Shown here: piece after piece, positions 1 through 5,520 of the stretch
Layout: the number at the start of each line of letters is the position of its first letter
Position numbering within the stretch: the stretch's first letter is position 1
Source: Chloroflexota bacterium
GTDB lineage: Bacteria; Chloroflexota; Anaerolineae; Anaerolineales; JACQED01
Assembly (NCBI GenBank): GCA_016200785.1
Contig: JACQED010000610.1
Location: 1 to 8,717 of the forward strand
DNA: 8,717 nt
Direction of reading: 5' to 3'
Program-made: the position numbers and the translations under genes
Notes under the pieces: generated by a model
Told to the model about the DNA's origin: nothing
Seen by the model: the letters and a program-made list of their open reading frames with translations, nothing else
Databases searched by the model: none

Positions 1-105
1 CAGGCCGCCCTCGGCCCGGAGACGGTGGGCAAGACAGTCGCCGTCAAAGTGGTGCGCGGCGGAGAGGTGAAAGAGGTGAGTGTGACGGTGGGGGTGAGGG
101 AGTAG
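1..105 (+). CDS. C-terminal end of a PDZ-type (S1C/HtrA-like) serine protease, 5' end outside the window
   Basis: The frame is open from the first base and ends at TAG 103-105, giving 34 residues. The tail contains T-V-A-V-K-V-V-R-G-G followed by V-S-V-T-V-G-V-R-E. This is the last strand pair of a PDZ domain, where a protein reads 'G..V.V.V.R.G....V.VT.G'. It aligns well with the last 25 residues of the complete S1C protease at 701-2038 (V-T-L-G-I-L-R-D-G-K, then V-R-V-T-L-G-A-R). That similarity suggests a tandem pair of paralogous extracytoplasmic proteases. No catalytic residue is visible here, so any other PDZ-ending protein (for example a site-2 or tail-specific protease) remains possible. 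A long hairpin repeat begins 10 bases after the stop. Confidence 0.75.
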   Translation, partial: QAALGPETVGKTVAVKVVRGGEVKEVSVTVGVRE

Positions 106-114
106 CCGCTTGCT

Positions 115-225
115 GGTCAGCGGATGTGTAGCGGATTAGCGGATGCTGCCGGTCAGCGGATGGGTAGCGGATTAGCGGATAGACTCGAGTCCATCCGCTA
201 ATCCGTTTTCTCATCCGCTGTCCGG
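115..225. repeat. REP-like hairpin with an extra direct half-copy
   Basis: A 30-base unit at 115-144 is repeated at 151-180 with one mismatch (29/30), a 36-base period. The second copy is the left side of a long inverted repeat. The lower stem pairs 149-162 with 212-225 (13 of 14). An internal bulge follows (163-167 against 206-211), then an upper stem pairs 168-180 with 193-205 (13 of 13). The loop holds a perfect 10-base palindrome, GACTCGAGTC, at 182-191. The core word is AGCGGAT. The element lies between the convergent protease tail and the NB-ARC/TPR remnant, and could act as a bidirectional terminator or be a copy of a dispersed palindromic repeat. There is no T-run directly after the upper stem beyond TTTT at 206-209. 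Confidence 0.8.
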
Positions 226-472
226 CTCCCCTTCCCCCTCCACTCCTCCAGTTTCTTCCTCACCTTCCCCGCAGCCGGGTCTTCAATCTGCTCGTAAATC
301 TTGAGAGCGGCTTCGGCATGAGCAACGGCCTGCGCCCGGTGAAGTCGGGAGGGGGAATCTGGTGAAGGCCGACGACGCCGACCGGCGGGGCTTCTTGCTT
401 GACGATGTCGCGGCCTGCGACATCGCCGCCGACCGAGAGGTTGCCCTGTGAAGTGAGATTGATGCCCCCCAT
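198..472 (-). pseudogene. Collapsed NB-ARC/TPR-type gene: first 47 and last ~45 codons joined by an out-of-frame internal deletion
   Basis: Reading leftwards from ATG 472-470, with an AAGGA ribosome site at 484-480, the protein begins M-G-G-I-N-L-T-S-Q-G-N-L-S-V-G-G-D-V-A-G. It then reads H-Q-I-P-P-P-D-F-T-G-R at residues 37-47. This is the opening I know from NB-ARC (STAND-type) proteins with C-terminal tetratricopeptide repeats, in which F-T-G-R leads straight into the nucleotide-binding domain. Here the NTPase is absent. From about 338 the same strand, shifted by one base, reads R-A-Q-A-V-A-H-A-E-A-A-L-K-I-Y-E-Q-I and continues to K-L-E-E-W-R, the typical last TPR helix pair of the same family. 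It stops at TAG 200-198 inside the hairpin repeat. The whole middle, normally many hundreds of codons, is gone, with the seam at about 330-340. The original frame stays open only to about 260, giving a meaningless 70-residue product. The start and end families are recognised by recall. Confidence 0.72.
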
Positions 473-567
473 ATCGTTGTCCTTGCCGCCGACAGATGAT
501 CGTCCGTGAGTCTATTGCCAGTAAGCAGAGTGTAGCCGGATGCGTGAACTTGTCAAACGCCGCCTCT

Positions 568-592
568 CCCCCCTCCCTATAAAGGAAGGGGG
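568..592. repeat. Short C-run/G-run hairpin around TATAAA
   Basis: CCCCCCTCCC at 568-577 faces GGAAGGGGG at 584-592 across the loop TATAAA (578-583), pairing with one mismatch. It sits in the 198-base gap between the NB-ARC/TPR remnant and the protease start. It resembles pyrimidine/purine hairpins scattered in intergenic DNA of similar genomes. It could terminate transcription from either side, but there is no clear U-tract. I see no convincing promoter in the rest of the gap. TAAGAT at 667-672 could be a -10 box for the protease but has no well-spaced -35. Confidence 0.35.
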
Positions 593-689
593 CCGGGGGG
601 AACGGTCAAGATACACTCTTCCCCATCCTCTCACCCTCGATTCACCCTCCCCTTATCTGCGTGCTCTAAGATGCGCCTTCGACTCAATT

Positions 690-694
690 GGAGG
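690..694 (+). promoter_or_regulatory. Ribosome binding site GGAGG that fixes the protease start
   Basis: GGAGG lies 6 bases before ATG 701. The earlier in-frame ATG at 671 has no comparable site and would put charged residues in front of the lipoprotein signal peptide, so 701 is preferred. Confidence 0.75.
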
Positions 695-700
695 TTCGAA

Positions 701-2038
701 ATGAAACAACTACACTCTTGGCATTTGCTCTTCGTCGCCGCGGCCTTGACCGCCCTCACCGCCTGCGGCAGCACAATTACCCTGCCCGCTCTGCCGCAGA
801 TTCAGTTCTTGCAAAAAGTTCAGACGGCAGTGTCGGCAACGCCCGCGCCGCAGGCTACCGCCCAGCCGGCCCAGCCGCAGGCAACACAGGCGGCGCAAGC
901 GCCGGGCGCAGTTGCGCCGACCAATCCCGCCGTCACCACCAACGAGGAAAAGGCGCTCGAAGAACTCTACGCGCGCGTCAATCCATCGGTCGTCAATATC
1001 ACCGTCGTGATGAAGGCCGGCGCGGACAATCCGCAATTGCCGCCGAACCATCCGCAGACACCCCAGTTACCACAAATCCCCGGCTTCCCGCAGCTGCCGC
1101 AGCCGAGTGAGCCACGGGCCATCCCGCAGATGGCGCAAGGCTCAGGTTTCGTGTTGGACACGCAGGGCCATATCATCACCAACAACCACGTCATTGACGG
1201 CACGGACAAGATCACCGTCACCTTCTCCGACGGCGTCGAAGCGGCGGCGACGGTCGTCGGGGCCGATCCCGACTCCGACATCGCCGTGATCAAGGTGGAG
1301 ATCGATCCGAGCGAACTGCACCCTGTCCCGCTCGGCGAATCCGACGCGCTCAAAGTCGGGCTATCGGTCGTCGCCATCGGCAACCCGTTCGGGCTGGAAG
1401 GATCGATGACGACCGGCATCGTCTCCGGGCTGGGCCGGCTGTTGGCCGACGGCAGTCAAACGCCCGACGGCCATCGCTACTCGATCCCCGACATCATCCA
1501 GACCGACGCGGCGATCAACCCCGGCAACTCCGGCGGCCCGCTGCTCGACCTCGCCGGGAACGTGATCGGCGTGAACACGGCCATCGAGTCGCCGATGCGG
1601 AGTTCGTCCGGCGTGGGCTACGCCGTGCCGGTGGACATCGTGAAGCAGGTCGTGCCCGTTTTGATCGCGACCGGCAAATACGAGCATCCGTTCCTGGGCG
1701 TCACCGGCACGACGCTCGGCGCGGATTTGGCGAAGGCGATGAAACTCGACCCGAACCAGCGCGGCGTGCTGGTCGTCGAACTGACCGAGGGCGGCCCGGC
1801 GGCGAAGGCCGGACTGCGCGCCGGGACGCAGGAGACGACGATTGACGGCATCCCGACGAAAATCGGCGGCGACGTGATCGTCAGCATTGAGGGCCAGCCG
1901 ATCAGGAAGTTCGACGACCTACTCGGCTACCTCGTCCGGCACACCTCGGTCGGGCAGGAAGTTACACTCGGCATCCTCCGCGACGGCAAGCCGATGGACG
2001 TGAGGGTGACGCTGGGGGCGAGACCAACGAGCAAATAG
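701..2038 (+). CDS. S1C (HtrA/Deg-type) serine protease, predicted lipoprotein, trypsin-like plus one PDZ domain
   Basis: This 445-residue protein is a cell-surface quality-control endopeptidase that cleaves misfolded or exported proteins. The N-terminus is a lipoprotein signal: a short basic start, a hydrophobic stretch, and lipobox L-T-A-C with Cys22 as the lipid anchor. A low-complexity Ala/Pro/Gln/Thr linker follows to about residue 80. The catalytic triad is complete: His163 in I-T-N-N-H-V-I-D-G, Asp193 in D-S-D-I-A-V-I-K-V, and Ser277 in I-N-P-G-N-S-G-G-P. A Pro/Leu/Gln-rich insert (about residues 111-145) sits before the first protease barrel strands and is longer than usual. One PDZ domain fills about residues 328-440, including the G-V-L-V-V-E and G-G-P-A-A-K-A-G-L motifs. 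The fragment at 1-105 looks like the end of a paralogue. The start at 701 is set by GGAGG at 690-694. The family assignment is firm. The exact orthologue (DegP, DegQ or DegS) cannot be told. Confidence 0.96.
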   Translation: MKQLHSWHLLFVAAALTALTACGSTITLPALPQIQFLQKVQTAVSATPAPQATAQPAQPQATQAAQAPGAVAPTNPAVTTNEEKALEELYARVNPSVVNITVVMKAGADNPQLPPNHPQTPQLPQIPGFPQLPQPSEPRAIPQMAQGSGFVLDTQGHIITNNHVIDGTDKITVTFSDGVEAAATVVGADPDSDIAVIKVEIDPSELHPVPLGESDALKVGLSVVAIGNPFGLEGSMTTGIVSGLGRLLADGSQTPDGHRYSIPDIIQTDAAINPGNSGGPLLDLAGNVIGVNTAIESPMRSSSGVGYAVPVDIVKQVVPVLIATGKYEHPFLGVTGTTLGADLAKAMKLDPNQRGVLVVELTEGGPAAKAGLRAGTQETTIDGIPTKIGGDVIVSIEGQPIRKFDDLLGYLVRHTSVGQEVTLGILRDGKPMDVRVTLGARPTSK

Positions 2039-2063
2039 ATTCCGGCAAGTCGGCAGGCTGTCA

Positions 2064-2116
2064 CCACGAAGGCACGAGGACACAAAGGTTTCTTTGTGAA
2101 CTTCGTGCCTTCGTGG
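2064..2116. repeat. Interspersed palindrome (CCACGAAGGCACGA family)
   Basis: The left arm at 2064-2087 and right arm at 2092-2116 are near-perfect reverse complements (24 and 25 bases, with one or two differences and a one-base bulge) around the 4-base loop GTTT. A further CTTTGTGGT at 2117-2125 repeats part of the right arm. This motif, roughly CACGAAGGCACGAAGACACAAAG in both orientations, is familiar to me as a dispersed intergenic palindrome in Chloroflexota and some other phyla. Transcribed, it would form a strong stem that could end the protease message. Apparent protein frames through it are artefacts. The rest of the 226-base gap (2039-2264) holds no gene I can support. Confidence 0.85.
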
Positions 2117-2220
2117 CTTTGTGGTAAGAAGAGGCTTTACCTCCAAGAACGTTGCAATCCTGTCACGTCCCCGACTCCTTCTGCAACGGTATCGCAATGT
2201 TCTCCGGCGGCGTGGCGGAT

Positions 2221-2226
2221 TAGAAT
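2221..2226 (+). promoter_or_regulatory. Possible -10 box (TAGAAT) for the signalling cluster
   Basis: TAGAAT lies 38 bases before the start of the first receiver gene. It is identical to the -10 box of the better promoter at 5139-5167. No convincing -35 hexamer is found 16-18 bases upstream, so this is tentative. Confidence 0.3.
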
Positions 2227-2264
2227 GGACGCACCGCCCGGATCAACGCAAGCGGAATTGACCC

Positions 2265-2711
2265 ATGGCCGCATCTCCCACGATACTCTACATCGAAGAC
2301 AACTTCGACAATCGTTTGCTCGTCAAGCGCGTCCTGCAGGCCGAGGGCTATCAGGTCGTCGAAGCGCCCGACGGCCCCACCGGCATCCAACTCGCCGAGG
2401 CCAACCAGCCCGACTTGATCCTGATGGACATCAACCTGCCCCACGTAGACGGGTACTCGATGACCGCGCGCCTCAAGGCCATGCCGCACCTCGCGCGCAT
2501 CCCCGTCGTCGCGCTCACCGCCAACGTCATGCGCGGCGACCGCGAACGATCGCTGGCCGCCGGGTGTGACGGCTACATCCAAAAGCCGATTGACGTCGAC
2601 CAACTCCCGCGCCAGATCGCGCGCTTCCTCGGCAAACAGACTTCCCCGCTGTCCAGCGCTGAGGCGGGAGACAAACCACAGCCCGAAACATTGCCCAAGC
2701 CCGCCGGTTAA
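2265..2711 (+). CDS. Stand-alone response regulator receiver protein (DivK/CheY-like)
   Basis: This 148-residue protein is a single receiver domain with no output domain, so it should act by protein contact or as a phospho-relay step in the cytoplasm. The domain runs over residues 5-122. It has the acidic pair E11-D12, phospho-acceptor D55 in L-I-L-M-D-I-N-L-P, switch T85 in V-V-A-L-T-A-N, and K107 in Q-K-P-I-D. All key residues are present. The I-N-L-P-H-V-D-G-Y and A-G-C-D-G-Y-I-Q-K-P pattern is the DivK-like type usually paired with hybrid or GAF-type kinases. The last 25 residues are a Pro-rich tail. The ATG at 2265 has only a weak upstream AGCGGA. A second receiver gene follows 29 bases later, and a FIST protein and a kinase fragment come after it. 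This suggests one signalling operon. Confidence 0.93.
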   Translation: MAASPTILYIEDNFDNRLLVKRVLQAEGYQVVEAPDGPTGIQLAEANQPDLILMDINLPHVDGYSMTARLKAMPHLARIPVVALTANVMRGDRERSLAAGCDGYIQKPIDVDQLPRQIARFLGKQTSPLSSAEAGDKPQPETLPKPAG

Positions 2712-2740
2712 GGCTCGCGCCCCGGCCAGGAGAGTCAACG

Positions 2741-3223
2741 ATGCTCGACAAAACTGCAACCGCTCTATCAGAGGCGCCCAAGCCGCCACCGGAGGCGCAG
2801 GAGACTCACAAGCCCGCGATTGAGCCTAAAGACGCCACGGTGCTCATCGTCGAGGACAACGTCGCCAACTTCGTCCTGATCGCCCGTATGCTCGCGTATA
2901 TGGGCGTGCCGCGCTGTGAATGGAAGACCTCCGGCTGGCAAGTCGTCGAATACGCCGACATCCTGCCGCGCGTGGATTTGATCCTCATGGACATCCGCCT
3001 GCCTTATGAAGACGGCTACAGCGCGCTCCGCAAAGTGCGCGGCTCGCCCCGCCTCAAAGACACCATCGTCGTGGCGGTCACGGCCGAGGCGAGCGAAGAG
3101 CAGATGGCCAAAGCACGGCAGGCCGGCTTCGACGGCTTCCTCGGCAAGCCGCTCGACCCGGATCGCTTTCCCGATCAAATCCGCCGCCTTCTGCACGGTG
3201 AGGGAGTTTGGGAATTGAGCTAG
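2741..3223 (+). CDS. Response regulator receiver protein with an unusual first helix-strand region
   Basis: This 160-residue protein has a disordered, Pro/Ala/Glu-rich N-terminal 30 residues, then a receiver domain (about 32-152). The acidic pair is E38-D39, the phospho-acceptor D84 is in L-I-L-M-D-I-R-L-P, and T114 and K136 are in place, so the domain should be phosphorylated. Where other receivers have strand 2 with a plain 'G..V..A.DG..A', this one has G-V-P-R-C-E-W-K-T-S-G-W-Q-V-V-E-Y-A (residues 55-72). It contains two Trp and one Cys and lacks the usual Gly-Ala stretch. AGGAGAG at 2728-2734 lies 6 bases before the ATG. It follows the first receiver by 29 bases and shares only about a third of its residues by eye, so it is not a recent duplicate. 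There is no output domain. Confidence 0.92.
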   Translation: MLDKTATALSEAPKPPPEAQETHKPAIEPKDATVLIVEDNVANFVLIARMLAYMGVPRCEWKTSGWQVVEYADILPRVDLILMDIRLPYEDGYSALRKVRGSPRLKDTIVVAVTAEASEEQMAKARQAGFDGFLGKPLDPDRFPDQIRRLLHGEGVWELS

Positions 3224-3239
3224 CCGCTTCGCCAAGCGG
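3224..3239 (+). promoter_or_regulatory. Small hairpin directly after the second receiver stop
   Basis: CCGCTT at 3224-3229 pairs with AAGCGG at 3234-3239 across the tetraloop CGCC, starting at the base after TAG 3221-3223. No T-run follows, so it is unlikely to be a full terminator. It could tune read-through or protect the message end ahead of the FIST gene. Confidence 0.3.
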
Positions 3240-3300
3240 GGCACGTATCGTCGCGGCAATTTGCGCGCTGTCGTCTGAGCACCCAAAGGAGAGACAGAAC

Positions 3301-4440
3301 ATGAAGATCGATCAAAGAAAATGGACCGGGTCAGCGGGCTGGGAACCGGCATCGCCCGGGCCGATAAGCGGCTCGGCGCAACTGGCATTGGTGTTCGGCG
3401 CAACTTCGCTTCTCAAAGACCCGAAGCACGTCGAGGCCATCCGGCAGACCTATCCCGCCGCGCACGTGCTCGGCTGCACCACCGCCGGCGAAATCCTCGG
3501 CACGCAGGTGACCGACGAAACGATCGTCACCACGGCAGTGCACTTCGAGCATACGACATTCCAGGGCGCCGAGATCCGGCTGAGCGAGGTGAAAGACGAT
3601 TTCGAAGCGGGCCAGCGGCTCGCGGCGGCGTTGAGCAAAGAGAAACTCGTCCACGTCTTCGTCATCTCCGACGGGCAGAAAGTCAACGGCAGTGAACTCG
3701 TGCGCGGCCTGACCAGCGGTCTGCCCTCCGGCGTTGCGGTGACCGGCGGCCTGGCCGGCGACGGCCCTCGTTTCGGACAAACGCTCGTGTTTCTGGATAG
3801 CACGCCCGAGCCCGAGAAGATCGCCGTGCTCGGCTTCTACGGCGACCGATTGAAAATCGGCTACGGCTCCAAAGGCGGCTGGGACCCCTTCGGCCCCGAA
3901 CGGCTCGTGACAAGATCGAAGGGCAACGTGCTGTACGAGTTGGACGGCCAGTCCGCGCTTGCGCTGTACAAGAAATATCTCGGCGACTACGCCAAAGACT
4001 TGCCGGCCAGCGGCCTGCTCTTCCCCCTGAACGTCCGTGTGAAAGAGGGCGATAACGGCGTGGTGCGCACCATCCTCGGCGTGAGCGAAGAAGATCAAAG
4101 CATGACCTTCGCCGGCGACGTCCCCGAGGGATCGTTCGCCCGCTTGATGAAAGCCAACTTCGAGCGGCTGGTAGACGGCGCGACCGGCGCGGCTCAGACC
4201 AGTTACGAAGCCATCGGCTCCACGCCGCCGGACCTCGCCATCCTCATCAGTTGCGTCGGGCGGAAACTCGTGTTGAAGCAGAGAGTCGAAGAGGAAGTGG
4301 AAAGCGTGCTCGAAACGCTCGGCGGCAAAACGGCCATCACGGGCTTCTACTCTTACGGAGAAATCTGCCCGGCCGCGCCCTACGCCGACTGCGAACTGCA
4401 CAACCAGACGATGACCATCACCACTCTCTCGGAGAGGTAA
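3301..4440 (+). CDS. FIST domain sensor protein (FIST_N plus FIST_C)
   Basis: This 379-residue protein matches the FIST family, cytoplasmic sensory proteins proposed to bind small ligands such as amino acids and to feed kinases, methyl-accepting proteins or cyclic-nucleotide enzymes. FIST_N (about residues 25-215) shows L-G-C-T-T-A-G-E-I at 57-65 and V-T-G-G-L-A-G-D-G at 147-155. FIST_C (about 218-365) shows L-I-S-C-V-G-R at 315-321 and T-G-F-Y-S-Y-G-E-I at 347-355, ending H-N-Q-T-M-T. There is no signal peptide or membrane segment. AAAGGAGAG at 3285-3293 lies 7 bases before ATG 3301. An upstream TTG at 3208 would overlap the receiver gene and has no ribosome site, so I prefer 3301. The stop is only 3 bases from the start of the kinase fragment, and its final codons carry the kinase gene's ribosome site, so the two are translationally coupled. 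Confidence 0.93.
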   Translation: MKIDQRKWTGSAGWEPASPGPISGSAQLALVFGATSLLKDPKHVEAIRQTYPAAHVLGCTTAGEILGTQVTDETIVTTAVHFEHTTFQGAEIRLSEVKDDFEAGQRLAAALSKEKLVHVFVISDGQKVNGSELVRGLTSGLPSGVAVTGGLAGDGPRFGQTLVFLDSTPEPEKIAVLGFYGDRLKIGYGSKGGWDPFGPERLVTRSKGNVLYELDGQSALALYKKYLGDYAKDLPASGLLFPLNVRVKEGDNGVVRTILGVSEEDQSMTFAGDVPEGSFARLMKANFERLVDGATGAAQTSYEAIGSTPPDLAILISCVGRKLVLKQRVEEEVESVLETLGGKTAITGFYSYGEICPAAPYADCELHNQTMTITTLSER

Positions 4441-4443
4441 TCG

Positions 4444-5010
4444 GTGCACAGTCTTCTGCAACGTCAACTGAAGCGGCACTTCGGCTCAGTTGAGGCCGCG
4501 CCGCAGAGCATCAGAGTCTTCCTCGACGCGGTGAATCGGGCCTACGAGGAAGCCGACGCCGACCGGGCGTTGCTCGAACGCTCTACGGAGTTGACCTCGC
4601 AGGAATTACTCGACCGCAACGAGCAACTGCGCCGCCACGAGCAGAACCTCGAGCAGCTGGTGGCCGAGCGCACGGCCACGCTGGAGCGGCGATCGGTGCA
4701 GTTGCGCGTGGCGTCGGATGTTGCCCGCGCCATCGCCTCGGTGCAGGACCTCGACCAGTTGCTGGCCTCGGTCACCAGGCTGATCAGCGAACGCTTCGAC
4801 TTCTATCACGTCGGCATCTTCCTGCTGGACGCGGCGCGCGAGTACGCCGTTCTGCGCGCCGCCAACAGCCAGGGTGGCCAGCACATGCTTGCGCGGCAAC
4901 ATCGGCTCAAGGTCGGGCAGGTCGGCATCGTCGGCTTCGTCACCGGCGCCGGCGAGCCTCGCGCTAGTCGCCCTCGAACCGGCGCACGATCACCCCAGTC
5001 TGAGCATTGA
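4444..5010 (+). pseudogene. Sensor kinase remnant: N-terminal box, coiled coil and half a GAF domain, catalytic part missing
   Basis: The gene starts at GTG 4444, with GGAGAGG at 4431-4437 six bases upstream. The first residues, H-S-L-L-Q-R-Q-L-K-R, are the opening box of FIST-associated histidine kinases and diguanylate cyclases. A coiled coil (about 38-88, with L-V-A-E-R-T-A-T-L-E) leads into a GAF domain from about residue 86. The GAF reads normally through F-D-F-Y-H-V-G-I-F-L-L-D and V-G-I-V-G-F-V-T-G-A-G-E-P-R (residues 160-173). After codon 173 (ending at 4962) the expected I-A-L-D-V-G continuation is replaced by 15 unrelated residues, stopping at TGA 5008-5010. At least the rest of the GAF, the HisKA and the ATPase domains are gone. 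The truncated 188-residue protein might still fold as a coiled-coil dimer but cannot be a kinase. Confidence 0.82.
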
Positions 5011-5095
5011 CTGGTTGAGATGGATCACGCCGCCCCAACCCGAATTGCCGCCCCTCACCCCGCGCGGCGTGGCGCACGCAGCCCCCGACCCCTCT
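4966..5095 (+). other. Coding-like tail of unknown origin after the kinase break
   Basis: In the frame shifted relative to the kinase, the stretch reads L-V-A-L-E-P-A-H-D-H-P-S-L-S-I-D-W-L-R-W and continues Pro-rich. It has mostly G or C at third positions, as the real genes here do. It has no plausible start of its own. It may be the joined-on end of another gene whose beginning was lost when the kinase was cut. I do not recognise the family. It could also be chance coding-like sequence. Confidence 0.3.
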
Positions 5096-5125
5096 CCTGA
5101 AACGAAACTGCACGTTTCGGGAGAG
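5092..5125. terminator. Strong hairpin, probable terminator or dispersed repeat
   Basis: The left arm CTCTCCTGAAACG (5092-5104) pairs with CGTTTCGGGAGAG (5113-5125) over 13 positions, one of them a G-T wobble, with an 8-base loop. It lies 82 bases past the stop of the kinase remnant and just before the next promoter. No T-run follows on either strand. It matches a C-T-C-C-C-G-A-A-A-C-G type hairpin that I associate with intergenic DNA of this phylum. Confidence 0.55.
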
Positions 5126-5138
5126 AGAAGTTAGCAGT

Positions 5139-5167
5139 TTGACGCCAGCCGGGAGGGCAGGTAGAAT
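5139..5167 (+). promoter_or_regulatory. Sigma70-type promoter for the zinc-knuckle gene
   Basis: TTGACG at 5139-5144 and TAGAAT at 5162-5167 are separated by exactly 17 bases. This is the best match to the housekeeping promoter in the window. The -10 box ends 30 bases before GTG 5198. GGAGG at 5187-5191 lies 6 bases before that GTG. Confidence 0.65.
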
Positions 5168-5197
5168 GACTCGCAGCTCATACCTCGGAGGTTCATC

Positions 5198-5494
5198 GTG
5201 CAGACCTGCTCGCGTTGCAACAAACAATCACCCGACACCGCGCAGATTTGTTCCCGATGCGGATCGGATTTGACACAGTTCTCCACCGTCGCCGTCGCGC
5301 TCGCCAAGATGCGGGCCAACTCTCGCGTCTCGATGATCCGCGTGGCGGTCAACCACGATTGTTGCCCCGCCTGCGCCGCCGCGCAAGGCGCGCACCCCAA
5401 AGACGACGTTCCCATTCTTCCAATTGAAGGATGTTCGGGCGCGAATGGGTGCAGGTGTCATTACGAGCCGGTGTTGACACAAATATATCCGTGA
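5198..5494 (+). CDS. Small protein with an N-terminal zinc ribbon and a second Cys-rich C-terminal knuckle
   Basis: This 98-residue protein starts at GTG, chosen from GGAGG 6 bases upstream and the promoter at 5139-5167. Residues 4-21 form a classic short zinc ribbon (C4-x2-C7, C18-x2-C21). A helix with V-A-V-A-L-A-K-M-R-A follows. The second half is a separate Cys cluster: H53-D-C55-C56-P-A-C59, then C79, then C85-R-C87-H88, closing with Y-E-P. The spacing of C-x2-C, then C, then G-C-R-C resembles the zinc knuckle at the end of phage Mu F-type head proteins (C-P-x-C ... H-P-N-C-R-C), but this is only a pattern likeness. I recall similar small zinc-ribbon proteins in Chloroflexota genomes, without a known role. 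Its TGA at 5492-5494 shares a base with a possible ATG at 5494 of the next gene. Confidence 0.85.
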   Translation: MQTCSRCNKQSPDTAQICSRCGSDLTQFSTVAVALAKMRANSRVSMIRVAVNHDCCPACAAAQGAHPKDDVPILPIEGCSGANGCRCHYEPVLTQIYP

Positions 5495-5520
5495 TGCCTG
5501 ACACGTTTCGAGGAAATGCC

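Noticed and set aside
115..180. Possible two-unit CRISPR array
   Set aside because: The repeats are separated by only 6 bases (36-base period) and the second copy is one arm of a hairpin. There is no further unit and no cas gene.
403..425. Inverted repeat CGATGTCGC / GCGACATCG as an operator
   Set aside because: It falls inside the coding start of the NB-ARC/TPR remnant and simply encodes G-D-V-A-G-R-D-I-V, a recurrent motif of that family.
1919..2197. Minus-strand frame of 92 codons
   Set aside because: It contains K-P-R-R-H-E-V-H-K-E-T-F, the translation of the dispersed palindrome, and runs antisense into the protease gene.
2768..3403. Minus-strand frame of 211 codons opposite the second receiver gene
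   Set aside because: It is an antisense artefact of the receiver gene, with no recognisable motif and no ribosome site.
3331..4479. Long minus-strand frame (382 codons) opposite the FIST gene
   Set aside because: It is a mirror of a well-supported FIST gene in GC-rich DNA. Its peptide shows no domain and is rich in His, Arg and Ala, as antisense frames usually are.
4874..5134. Plus-strand frame of 86 codons starting inside the GAF coding region
   Set aside because: Its first 30 codons are out-of-frame GAF sequence. Only the later part (from about 4966) is coding-like, and that is reported as an unknown tail instead of a gene.
5474..5479. Perfect -35 box TTGACA inside the end of the zinc-knuckle gene
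   Set aside because: No -10 hexamer lies 16-18 bases downstream (CCTGAC at that position). TATATC is only 4 bases away.
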